Assembly: GCA_030248295.1 (NCBI GenBank)
Contig: JASANH010000523.1
Location: forward strand, 558,001 to 622,000
From: Mesodorylaimus sp. YZB2_4
Taxonomy: Eukaryota > Nematoda > Enoplea > Dorylaimida > Dorylaimidae
Direction of reading: 5' to 3'
DNA: 64,000 bases
The position numbers and the translations under genes are program-made. Shown piece after piece: positions 45,072 through 57,119 of this stretch. Numbering within the stretch: position 1 is the first letter of the stretch; each line of letters starts with the position of its first letter. The notes beneath the pieces were generated by a model. The model was not told the DNA's origin. It ran no database searches and saw only the letters and a program-made list of their open reading frames with translations.

Positions 45072-48000
45072 TCAGTTGTAGACTGAAAGCAACGTAAGAA
45101 TGGCAATGAGATAGAAGTGCATCCCGCATTGCATGACTTACATGGGTGCAACTCGTTCCGGCGACGGCGATGCTCCTAAATTCGTGAAAGGTTTCATACT
45201 CTGCTGCCAAGGCCGCACATAATGACTCAGCATGTGTACTTACCTCAGCCAACAGCAGTTCCTGAAATAAAATATATATCTATTATTGGTCGTAATATTT
45301 TTGGCAACAAGCAAGAGTCTTGCCTTCTCGTATTTGCGACGGCAGAAGAATGCCTGACGAAACGACGGGATGACAAAGCCCAGGCATAACAAGATCACTA
45401 TGCCCTTGAGAGAGAACATACTGTACTCTAGCTTGTAAGGGAAAAGGCACTTTGAGGTCAATAGGACGTACTTGAATCGAGTTGAATACCTCGAAAAGGA
45501 AATCGAAAGCTTGATACGGTTGCGGGATCAAATAGACGCAAACAGCCATGACCCAGACCGCGCTGACCAGTGGCCACATGATAGCGATGCCTAACAAAGC
45601 AGCTCTCACATCCGACCAATCAGCTGGGTTTCGATTGGCCCAGCGTTTGCCTCGAAGGTTGCAAATGGCAACGACCATTATGGGCAAGACCAGGGCGCAC
45701 AAAAATAAGAAGCATCCCAAGTAGATGCTCAAGAAACTCTGGCTTTGGGAGCCGAAGCAGCGACTTCCGAATCCATATAGGTCGACTCTGGTCGAAACAC
45801 AAATCGTGACAATTATACCCGGCAGACCCCAACCGAGCAAGGTGTAGTTGAACAAAATACGACCCAACTGACCGCTGACCACGGCGCGGCAAGCATAGTG
45901 GGCCGCCAAAACGAACCATACGTAAGCCGACGTGTAAGCGTACTGCACAAAGACTGACACAATTATGCAGGCTCTCTAAAATAGGATACTAGAAGGTTAG
46001 ATAACACGACTTATCCTCAAAAGTTTACCCGGTCCTGGTTCGCTTTCATCGTCGACGCGTAGAAAACAAGGGCCAGCATCATCGCAAATGCAAAATTACT
46101 GTGCACAAAATGCATTTCGTAGTGGAGTCCCTTGCGAACGAAGATGGCCACGATGAAGATGACCAGGCACACGATGGAGACCACGTACAAAATGAGTGGC
46201 GCATCGTAGTAGTGGTCGCTGACGGCATCGGGCTTAAAGTACATTAGGTTAGGAGTGTATCGAACTGACGTGAGAGGAGAACGGACTATCCCTTACTGGT
46301 AAATATTGTTCCATAAGGATGGCGTAATCACCATTGTCCGAGCATTGACAAGTGCTCTGTTGGTCATCTGTTCTCACCAAACCGCATCCGTGCGTGTCCC
46401 AGGCTCCGATACTGGATTCAAGTCTGAAAGATAGGATCGGTCTGCTTGATAAGCATGGGGCCAAAACTAGCTGCCTCACTCCTTCGCGTATTGCCACCTG
46501 ACGCAAAGGATGGCGGCTTTTAAGTACGGTTTGTCGTTTTGCTGCTTTCGATGTTTGACTGTGAACGAAATTGACTTGTTTCTTAACATGGCCTGATCGG
46601 TGACGTTTCCATAAGCCATCACTGACAGCACGCGGCTGTTCACGAAGAAATATCTGCCTTCAGCGCCCTTTATACGATCGTCCAAGAAGGCGGGGATGCT
46701 GTGGTCAATCAAATTATGGATCTTCATTACCAGCGTCAATGGGGTGTACTCTAAATCGCAGTGTACCGGCATCAGTATGGGCCAACAGTAGGCAGTTTCA
46801 CTCACTTTGATACGGCAGAAATCTTGTGAGTGGCACGGTGATTTGATCTGTGATAGAACCCCATGTGCGATTCCGCGAAAGCCAAAATTTTTCTTCTGCA
46901 GATGCATCTTCTTCGGCTTCGTAGTTTGGAAAAACGACGGCATTCTGAATTTGTTGCGGTTGAAGTTTGAACACAGCGGCAGCTAAAAAGAGAAGAGGCT
47001 ACTCACACACCTGGTGGCAGCGCTTGGGCTTCAAGCTACCCGTATGATTGGCAGCCCGAAATTGTTTGATGACGCTGGTCAAGTTGATCGTGATGCCTAC
47101 GCCAATAGTTTTCAACCACTGCTCGCAAAGACGGTTCCAGTTGGTAATACCGGGTTTGCGATTGGTGACTTCCGTCGACTGCCACAAGCTGCTGTACTTG
47201 TCCAAATCGGACAATTTGCTAATGATGTACACAATGTCCTATAAAAGGCAGAAGACTGGTCCAGCTTCTCCGTCCTCTGATCATATCACCAATCATGAGT
47301 CAACTGCGCTCAGCAAATTCTGTCAAGGCAAAGTGAATTATGATTCCAAGTGGAGTAATCTCACCATGTATGCTATCGCTGCTTTCGGGGTCAATGAATT
47401 TTCGGCGATTTCAGCCGGTAAGCGAGTCGTACCGACTTGGCTCAAAGCGGTGTACAAGTCGTCGATCTCCTGTTGACTCAATCCAGGGGATTTGTCGACT
47501 ACTCGGACAACAGCTTGTAAGAAGGGCAGAGACTTGAAAGTAGGATTAGAGGCCATCTGGAACGAGAAACATGCTAATAAACTTTTGAAGCACTTTTAAA
47601 TCAGTATTGACTAACCGCTTCCTTCAGCTCCTTGATTGTATCAGCGCAGTAAATCATACTGTCTCCTTTCCATGTGCTTGGATCGACTTGGCGGCAGTCT
47701 GGAAAGGAATAGCCGAATAACTCAGGTGCCTGCAGTACTGTCCAACTTTACTTACCGCCTTCAACTGCCGGTGACGTGTCTTTATCATTAGCCCCGCCCT
47801 CATCGGTAGGAGGCTTTGCATTACGCAAAATAAATGATGGTGGGGTCTCGCTCGAGGCACCAGGCAGGCAAGCCAGGTCGGCGCACGGAGCGGGTGCCTT
47901 TGAGAGTTGGATGTTAGAATCGAACAGTTCTATTTCTCCGTATTCCCTCGCTGAAGTTGGTTGGTTCTTCACGGTGACTGCGTTGTCCCGAACACGCCAA

Positions 48001-49159
48001 TACCATACGGCTACGTCGTCCACGCGGCCAATCATGGCCTTTGTTCCGTCCAAGCGACATCCGATTGTCCAGCGATCCGTCGCCATAGATGCAATCGATG
48101 TGCTTGATGAACTGCTTGATGCTGCTGCTGTGGGTGAGCGAGTCCATACAGTGGGTATCTTTCCGACGAAAACTTGCAGCCCATAAGCAAGTTGGCTCGA
48201 GGACTCGACATCCGAACTCCATCGAATTCCCACATTTGTCCAGCTGTACGGTTTGATCATGCCTTCCAACACAGCTTGCCAATATTGAGACCCAGTGGAG
48301 ACCAGGACGATCAGTTGAAGATTGAAATCCGAGCCGGTTTTGGAGCTTACATAAGATATTGTAACTCCGGGGCTGCCGCTTTGGGTACCCCCTGAAAAAG
48401 ACAGTGCCCCTTGAAAAGTTTGCCTGCCCTGTGATAGATCTCTCGAAGCTCCTTACCCGTATCAAAAATGAATCTTTCAGTTGTGTCAAAGCTGTTTGGC
48501 AGATTCATCCAAAATGACAAAGAGAAACCTCGAGTTCCGTTAGCGTTCAGATGGCAAGTTGACGGGTCGGATAAGCACTTGTCTTCTGTGGAGAGACCCT
48601 CAATCTTGACACAGCTGCGATCCTCCTGCAAGTACAAAACACTTTTGTTCCCTTCTATGTCTATTCAGCTTTATCCAAACTTACCCCAACCAAACGTATC
48701 CCTTTGTCGTTCTTATCACCGCCATGGGTCACGTCGCTTGAAGCAGCTACGCCGCTAACGACGTACACCAACGATTCATCGAATGGCACTGCTGACGGTG
48801 GGCTTTTGCGTGGTGATGAAGTTGGGTGAGTCGGCTTTGAAGCATGGAATACGTTCGCGCTATCATCGTCGCTGTAGTTGAGTGTTGGAACAAATGGCCA
48901 ATATGCTCCCACTCGTTCAGTATACTGGTCGCTGTAACCGTCACCTTGTCCGGGGTCCACGGAGGCCGCACAGGGAATGTTCGAAACTAAAAATATACCA
49001 GGAAGTTTTGCTTTCGGCCAGAGTCATAACTTGTGTCAGTGGCTCACCTGAGAAAGTCGGCGCGTCCGCTGGCGTTCCTGTTTTAACAATAGGCACCGGT
49101 GACTCTAGGCTTATTGTTGGTGGGGATTCATGGCCACTCCTAGCACAGCACACATTCAC
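45072..49159 (-). CDS. adhesion G-protein-coupled receptor with LamG/pentraxin-like ectodomain
   Basis: About 16 exons from 49048-49159 down to 45072; phases close from the exon at 48685-48986 onward, giving over 1000 residues. Ser/Pro-rich ectodomain, then a concanavalin-type LamG domain (GTRGFSLSFWMNLP to VDDVAVWYWRV, about 47990-48560), a linker with an NKD acidic tail, a GAIN domain (about 46300-47700) with SRVLSVMAYGNVTD, then a GPS region WDTHGCGLVRTDDQQSTCQC followed by SDNGDYAILM. Seven membrane segments: LILYVVSIVCLVIFIVAIFV, HSNFAFAMMLALVFYAS, YAYTSAYVWFVLAAHYACRA, TLLGWGLPGIIVTI, a fifth, a sixth (WPLVSAVWVMAV) and a seventh in 45324-45404. The usual HL(S/T) of the GPS is absent. 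The 62-bp intron 45262-45323 is GC-AG. The tail ends HPFYN. The N-terminal start was not located. Confidence 0.85.
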
Positions 49160-49331
49160 AGTTCAATCACACTTCGACTGTGCAGCATTCTCGATCGCTC
49201 CGCGCCAATGGCTTACCTTTCTGGGACATTCAGGTATATGTTAGATGTACTTACCAATATCGTACTTACCTGCATCCGGACCTTATCTTACCTGCACCTC
49301 GTCGAGCGGAGGGATTGTGTCCTAACTGAAA

Positions 49332-49592
49332 TCATATTTGCGGTCCGACGATAAACTGGTAATGTGCTTGGCGGAAAGTGAATCGGCGGTCGCTTAGTGA
49401 GACGAGTTCCTCTCCAGGCAACATGGGCAGGTTATGAACGCCCATCGTTAGCGAACTATCAGCGATCCTCAGTTTCACTTTTATGCTCAGCAAAGCAGAA
49501 GGCTGCGTTCTGACAACAAACATCAGCTTTATTATTCTCCAAGCTAATGATGACATGAATAACAGAGAAAAATGAAGATTACTGTACTTCAT
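49332..49592 (-). CDS. possible 5' exon of the adhesion GPCR
   Basis: An open frame contains KVKLRIADSSLTMGVHNLPM and LPGEELVSLSDRRFTFRQAH, with an acceptor-like TTTGTTGTCAG upstream. It reads like an extracellular domain exon, but no donor closes phase with 49159. It could belong to the receptor, to another gene, or be chance. Confidence 0.25.
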   Translation of the reverse strand: MKYSNLHFSLLFMSSLAWRIIKLMFVVRTQPSALLSIKVKLRIADSSLTMGVHNLPMLPGEELVSLSDRRFTFRQAHYQFIVGPQI

Positions 49593-50662
49593 ATCTCGTG
49601 ATGATGCAGGGAGGGGAGGAGGGATAGAAACCGATTTTCAATGTAAACCCTGCGGACCAGCACTGCTCACAATCAGAATCATCGCGCAGCAGGCGCCATA
49701 CAGTATATATTGGCATTTGCTTCGTGCTCATTGTCAGTGAGACCCTGTAGATCAATTCCAGCACTGGCCCAGCACATGCGGGGACATGTCATTTGTTCTG
49801 ACACCACACTCGTGTTTTCCACCAGACATTTCTGACATACTTCGCGTAACAGGCTCTACTTTCGGTTTCCTCTTTGCACACCGAGACAAACGTTACTTTT
49901 TGAAAAACATGAGGAGCACGTCATAAAAATCAAGAAGACACTTCTTCGGCAGGCTAATTCTACAAACTGCATTCAAGAGAATCATGTCTGAGACTAGATT
50001 TCCTAGAGTAGATAGGCAGTCCGGTTAGGAACATGACCAATGGCTAGTCGACGTACGAATACAGAGTAGCAAGAAAGCGCCACGACGGAAATGGGCAGCG
50101 GGCTCAGAGGTGGCTAAACCATCCGAGACTAACCACCGCTAAGGCGCTGTACACGTTTCACAGACGGGCTAGCATCGAACGCTATGCATTGCTTAGGCAC
50201 AATAAACCAGCACTTTCACCACCAACTCACCAATATTCGCCATTTACCAATCGACAGTCATATAAAGCATGCACACGTTGACGCCTTTCGCTTGGGAACC
50301 GTGGACCATATACGTACACAGGTAGAATTCAAGACACCTGGGCCAACTACGTACTCCTTTGCATTGTTTATCATGGAAGCCAAACTGAACGCAGACCAAA
50401 CTCTACGTGTACTCTAGGCAACGCAAGGCTGAACCACAAAACAAAAGAGAGTCACGGCGGCGTTAGAATTTTTGACATTTTAAATGAAGCCACAAGGAAA
50501 CGGCTTGGAAAATGGAGACAGTGCATCGCCTACAAAACCACTACTAGAGGCGATGCAGTACGCTGCTGTGTGTTCTCAAAGAAAAGAAAAAGAAAACCAG
50601 ACAAAATCAAACTACGTAACAATTTTATGGAAGGTTTTCCCACTATCGTATCGACGCTTGAT
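49593..50662. other. intergenic, nothing supported
   Basis: No gene or repeat was recognised. It includes the 3' UTR region of paramyosin and presumably the promoter of the GPCR. Confidence 0.5.
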
Positions 50663-53600
50663 CTAGAAACCTTCGTGCGTTTCTTCCATCACGTAAACCT
50701 AATCAAAGAGTAGAAAGGAGTAAGTGAATGCCTTGGTCCGAGGGGCCGGCAGCTAGCTAAGGGTCCTACACTAGCCCGGGTATGTTCGAAAGTATCAGAG
50801 TCTGCCATGCGAACAGGTTGGGCGAGTTCTAGCTCATAAGAAAGCCTGAGGATAGAGTTGTACCTTAGGCGCGCCGCTACGGCCAGTGACGACCGACGAT
50901 CGATGTTTAGCGCGGATCAGATGCAAGCTGCTCTCAGCCTGATCGGCCCGTCCTTCGGCATCCTCCAGCTCGTGTTGGTAGCGGCGGACGCGTTGCAAGT
51001 TTTGCATGGTCAAACCCTCCTGCAAACCAATTACGTGTGGCAAGTGAGCGGTCAAAGGTCTGCAGTCCGCAGCTTACAGCTTCGGCCAACTGCCGCTTGT
51101 AGATGTTCAACTTCTCGGTCAACCTGTCAACCGTGTCTTGCGCCATAACGAAGTTTTTGTGTTCCTCGTCCACTTGCATCTGGACTTCCTTGACCTGGCG
51201 ATCCTTCTTGCGCAAAGTGTTTTGCGTTTCCTTGTGGCGACGGGTCTCTTCGTCCAAGGCAGTTTCCAAATCCCTAATCTGAAAGAGGACATGAACAAGG
51301 TAGACGCGCCAATGACGGATGCTGGAGAGGATGACGTACCCTAGTCTCCAACTTGGCGATGACGCGCTTGCCTCCCAACAAAGCGGCGGCTTCGGCCTCT
51401 TGAATTTGAACTTGCAGCTGTTTGACTTGTTCTTCCAAGGCCTTGCGCATGGCGTCGATCTTCAGCGAGTGTTCTTGTTCTTCGTGCAATTGCTCCAAAG
51501 CACGAGCGGCATCTTGTTGAGCGCGGTTAGCCCGTTCATCGGCAGCGCGCAGTTCTTTCGTTGCTTCGTCCAAATCGGCGTGGACAGTGGCCAATTCGGT
51601 TTCCAACTTGCCCTTGATCGAAGTCAAGTTGCTGTTGATGGCCGTCAAATCCGTGATCTTAGCATGGGCCTCATCCAGGTCAGCCTCGGCTTGTTTGCGA
51701 GCGCGGACGGCGTTGTCCAAAGCCGATTTGCATTCTTCCAGTTCGGCACCCAAAGCAGCCAATTTACGTTGGGCAATGGCGTACTGATCTAATGTCTGTT
51801 GCAATTGGCGTTGCACGTCGTCGTAGCTGGCTTGCAGGACCTAAAAGGGACATGCAGGACATGCATAAACTTTTTAATGGCGTTTAGGCGCAATCTCTCT
51901 GACCTTCAGTTGTTCCGACTGCTTCTTGATGGTCTTCTGTGCTTCGATGTTAGCGCGGTTCAAGTTGTCGACCGTCATTTCCAATTCGGCGATCTCGGCT
52001 TGATATTTCTTCTTCAAACGGGCAATCTCGGCCTTCATACGGGCTTCGGCATCGGCCAAAGCAGCAGTCAAGCGATCGATCTCGAACTGCAAGTTCTTGC
52101 GCAAGGCTTCCATTTCTTCTTCCTTCTCTTGCAGCCGGCGTTCCATTTCGACGCGCAGGGCCTGCAACTCGGCAATGGCGCGTTGAGCGCGGTTCTCAGC
52201 ATCGCGACGAGCAGCTTCGGCTTCCTTCAAAGCCACTTGCAGTTCACGGATTTCACCGGCCAAACGAGCATTCTCCAAGTCCAACTCGTGCAATTTGCGG
52301 TTAGCATCGGCCAAAGCCTCCTTGGCTTCATGCAAGTCGTCTGAAAACGAGAAATCTCTGGTCTGGTTCCATTCGATGGACATAACTGGGGTCCTTACCT
52401 TGCAACTTCTTGTTCTCCCTAGCCAAGGCCTCTTTTTGTTCTACGGCCTTCTCGTACAGGTGCTTCATCTTTTGCAGTTCGGCCTGAGCCGCCTTGAGCT
52501 CGCGGTTGGCCGCCTCCAACTCGACGTTCAATTCGTCGATGCGCACCTTTAAGTCGGCGACCAATTTCTCCAGCTGTTCCTTGGCGCGTTCCAAGATAGC
52601 GATGTTGTTTTGCGCCTGAAAGGTAATGCTGTTTGATAAGTGATAAGGGGATACGGCAACAGTGCCGACTCACCTTCTCCAAGTCGACGATCAAGACTTC
52701 GACTTCGGATTGCAGACGGCTCTTGGCCTTCTCCAACTGCGAAATCTTTTGCAACATGATTTCGATTTGTTCTTCGTATTGGGCTTGCTTCTGGATCATC
52801 TTCTTCCTGTAGGCGCAATCGATGTGATAAGGTCATTCTCAGTGATATCTGCTTGGCACCGTGGAAGGCACTGGCTCGTGACCATGCCCGATTTTTCCGG
52901 CTACTCTCCTAATTATATTACTGTGGGTGATGTAACTGCGTCTTTGAATTTCTTTATTTGCTCTATGGCCGAAAATCCTTCAAGAAGCCGCTTCAGGTTT
53001 CACATCGCCGAAGGTTTATGTATCGCTTACGATTCCTAACGCCCGCGAAACAGACGTTCACTTCTCGGATCCTTCCATACTTCTTCTAGGCGCAGCCTAG
53101 GCCTTTGCTCGAGGTTCACCGACAACGTGACGGGATGCGAGTGAAAAAGTATTTTTAGATGAAACGAGTTCTCGCTAGCTGGAACAGAAGCTTCTTCGCC
53201 GGCCTCGCCGAATAACATCCGCAGGTACGAGCAGCTCAAGATCCGCGCAACAGCAGTTCTGTCTCCGAAAAGAAGTTGGACGAGCGGAGTTTTATAAAAT
53301 CGGGTCCTTCGACACGTTAGCTTATTGACGACCACGAGCAGCTGCCGCTGGCTGCATAAACTCGCTTAGGGCACTAATGTAGCACTTGCACGCAGAAGCA
53401 AAAGAAACCAAAGGACAGCCTAATACGGACAGGAATAAAAAACTGCTGCAGAGTTGCAAAAAGGTCAGAATGGAAAAAGTGGCCTGACATTTGTCTTTTT
53501 GAGCGTGCTAAGTCTTCTACATTACACAAATTGGCGACCACGAGCAGCAGCGTCAGGACACGCTTCTGTAATGCACGAATGCTTGCTGCGTTCCTCTCTG

Positions 53601-55240
53601 TTCCTGAGCTGGGGGAGGACCTCCATAGTCAGAAGAAGCACAAGTCTTACTTACCTCAAGTCCTCGACTTCCTCGTGATGCAAGGTGACCTCGGCATCGA
53701 ACTTGCTTTTCCATTGCGAGATTTCAGTGTTGGCCAAGGACAACTTGTGTTCGGCCTCGCTTCTGGCAGCCGCTTCTTCATCCAAAGCAGCACGGACCGA
53801 ATCTAATTCCAATTGCACTTGATGCAATTGGGCTTGCATTTGCGAGCGCTCCTAAATGAGACCGTATTCAGTCAGTCTGTTACAATAGCAAAAATTAATA
53901 TTACCCTTTCGGCATCTTCCAAACGGCGGCGAGCTTCCTCGAGTTGTTGAGCCAATTGGGATTTGACATGTTGCAAATTGTCCAGTTGGATCTTGACATC
54001 GTGCAATTCCTTCAACAGGTCGTTGTTCTCAACTTGCAAACGGGCGCGTTGTTGAGCCAGGTCGTTGACGTGCTTGTTCAAATCTTCGACTTTGTTCGCC
54101 AATTCGCGGGCTTGAGCTTCGAATTTCTCAGCCGCTTTCTCGGCGATATGCTAAAAGAGCAGATCGACTTGCAGTCAGTATCAGGCACGGCCACCATGCA
54201 ACAGTCGTTTTACCTTGTCCTTTTGCACTTGATCGATGGTGGCAGTCAATTCAATAACTTCGTGTTGCAAGCGCTGGCGTTCACGGTCGATCCTATCGAG
54301 ACGAAGACACAGTGCACTGCATCGGAAGAATGCAAAGCAAAATAGACTTACTTGCTGTTCTTCTTGTGCAAGGCTTCAATTTGTTCCTGGTAATCCAAGA
54401 TGGATTCTTGGTGTTTCTTGCGAAGAGCATTCAAAGCATCCTCGCTTTCGATTTGAGATTCGTCGAGCAATTTTCGCAATTTTTGCAGCTCGACTTCGCG
54501 TTTCCTGTTGGCCTCAATCTGATAACGGAAAAAACCGCATTATTTATCTTATGCTGTGGTCTTACAGTGAATAGATTACTAGCCAGATGGGTCAAGATAA
54601 AGAAGGGTAATGGCGCAGTGGTCCCCTCAAGTAATGTGGCGAAGGGTAAATACGCCATCTGTCATTGTCCCTTATAGTCAGTACCACCAGCAGGAAAAAA
54701 TGTCGTTATTCTTGGTCCTGACACAAGTACCACTCAGGCAGAGAACACAATATAAGAGGAATTGAGTAAAATTACAAAGACCCATGTAAAGAGCACTACT
54801 CACCTGGGCATCGGTCGAACCTTCGGCATCCTCCAGACGATCAGTCAGGCTGATCAGTTGAACCGACAGGTCGGCACGTTCGCGTTCGATCTACAGAAAT
54901 AGTAACGCATCGAACCCAGAACTGGCTACGAAATCCTCGAAAAGTACGTACCCTGTTTCTCAATTCACGTTCGGCTTCCAGATCTTCTTGGAGCAGTCTG
55001 ATTTTATCCTGTAACACAAAGCAAGATGTCACATTTGCAGACCGGAAGCTATGTTGCACTGCTAGTCAACGCCAAAGAAGGCAACAAACCAAAGCTTACT
55101 TCCAAACGCGTCAAAGATCCAAGGTCAGCCACGCTCAAGGTGGGACCGCCAAAGGCAACGTATCCGCCGAATCCGGTGTCACGGGCTAAACTGGAGGCAC
55201 GAACCAAGTTCGTGCTACTGCTTCGATAAATGTTCGCCAT
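50663..55240 (-). CDS. unc-15: paramyosin (invertebrate thick-filament core protein)
   Basis: Fourteen exons, minus order: 55100-55240, 54952-55008, 54804-54890, 54352-54518, 54214-54292, 53905-54150, 53655-53851, 52674-52806, 52399-52615, 51904-52340, 51340-51840, 51078-51278, 50864-51019 and 50663-50698. Phases close to about 884 residues, the family length. The non-helical head [20 protein letters not shown] is followed by [20 protein letters not shown] and then one uninterrupted coiled coil with 7- and 28-residue charge periodicity. Blocks such as [51 protein letters not shown] and [20 protein letters not shown] match nematode paramyosin almost residue for residue. A final 36-bp exon encodes [11 protein letters not shown], the counterpart of the C. 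elegans end; reading through its donor would instead give a false short tail. The protein packs in the core of body-wall muscle thick filaments. Intron 7 (848 bp) is the longest. Confidence 0.97.
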
Positions 55241-57119
55241 GGTTATTGGAAAGAAATAATGCCAAAATGGGCTTTCGAAGAGTCTCTGACGTTTATCGTA
55301 AAGACGCTTTCGGTCCGAAGACGGACGAAGTAAGCCGCCGAGGGAGGGGTCAGAAAGGGAAGAATGGAACCGCGAACGCCAGACGCGCTAGGCCGTCCAA
55401 AGCCGAGAGAACCAACCGGTCGAGGAGCGAGCAGCCGCCGTAACAACAGACGCCTCGAGAAACTTTTATCGCACAGCGACGGGCGCCTTCGAACGTGTGG
55501 CTCGGCAGAAATGACGAACGTTCCGTTTCGAAGAAATCAAGGTGAGGGGTATGAAGCCAAAAGGGACTGAGGGGTGCCCGCCACACTCGCGCTACTTGGT
55601 TCAACTCGCCGCCACCGGCTTCTGTTGCCTCCAAGCCAGGCCGGCTTAGAATAATGCAAACAGGGGAGAAGCAAAGTTCGAGAACTTATTGGTATTCATA
55701 GACGAGAGTTTTTAAAACTCGTATAACTCACTCTACTCACTACACGAGCATTCAGAAGCGAAAAAGATCAGGTCTTAGCCAGCTCCGAGGAACCGTGCTT
55801 CGCTGACGCCATCCAGCTGTTGCCGCCGCTTAGCTTCGAGCCTACGAACGTAAAACTGACAGTGATCTCGCAATCTTTGCCGAACCCATTTTTAGCCGCC
55901 GGCTTGTGGAACTTGACTGCAGAAGTTTGTTCGAGCTATCTCGTCCGTGCGCACTTCGCTGTCGCGTCCAAACCGGCTTGAGAGAAACCCCGAATTTCCT
56001 CAGCTTCCTTTCCGCCTTCAGATTTCGCTCGGGCCCGGAATCTCGTACTAGCCCACCAACCAGTCGACTAATCTTCGAGTCAGCCCTCAAGCACCTCAAG
56101 CAGCTTGCAAATAGGCAATGCGTCATTGGAGAACTCCTTTTTAAGTTAGCAAAACAAGTGCCTCGCTTATTGTGCCTGTGTTACCTCTCCTTTCTAAACA
56201 CTATGATCTTCCGGAATGAGGTCAAAGAAGCCGTCAAATGTTTGTGGAGGGCACGGCACGGAAGTGCCTCCCTTTTAGTCCTAACATTGCCGGATACTGT
56301 CTCTGCAGCACTGGTAGGGAAATATCAACTGCAGAATAAGTACGCCCTTCAAAAAGTTATTTATTTCCTTTCCTTTTAGGATACGAGGCATAAATCACTG
56401 CACTGTAGAGGAGAGCAGCAGACATGGAAATATACCTATGTATGTGTGCAGGGCACAATATGCCCCACATAAAAAATGCGCGCTGGATTTCTAAATCGGT
56501 AAATGTGATTTGTCATTAAATGTTAAATTCCGCAAATGAAATGACAAATGCACGACACTCTTTGGCCAATGGACCGTTTTGACAAAATTGGTTGTAGTCA
56601 TTTATAATTTTCCAGCAATACCGACTTTGAGTGGGTGCCAAGATATATCTGGCAAAATGAGACCCTTGACATGACCCAAAATCGGGCTCCTCGCTGTCTC
56701 CACCGACCCGATAGTTTTCTTTTCTGCAATGCAAACTTGTCGAGACAACGTGTTCGGGCGATTTGATGAAAGGGCGATTAACACAGTTTTTCTACACTCG
56801 TCGGCGAGCGTCTGAGCGTCGACGGTGTGACTTCACAAGACTGATGATTACACCTGTGTGCCGCTCCCCAAAACGCGTGTCTGAAATTAGTGCAAGAACC
56901 AGTGTCGAACACGTGTTGAACAAGAGAATTTCTTAAGAAAATTTCTTGTCAACAGGACCCTCTCCATTACATGACCGTAAACGAGGCCGATCAAATGGGG
57001 CGCGTTGAATACCACTCAGTCAGTCCAGTACATAAGGCACGATTTGTGCCCAATACGGCTAGTCTACCCACTCCCACCTGGCGAGCGAGAAAGTTACTTT
57101 CCTTTCCCCTATCCGAAAA
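55241..57119. other. divergent intergenic region
   Basis: About 1.9 kb between divergent paramyosin and collagen genes. It should carry muscle and hypodermal promoters, but no motif could be assigned. Frames at 55246-55634 on both strands overlap and are not supported. Confidence 0.5.

Noticed and set aside
51319..52552. Leu/Phe-rich plus-strand frames
   Set aside because: Antisense shadows of the paramyosin coiled coil.
55246..55634. Arg/Pro-rich frames upstream of paramyosin
   Set aside because: Overlapping frames on both strands in GC-rich promoter-side DNA with no domain or splicing support.
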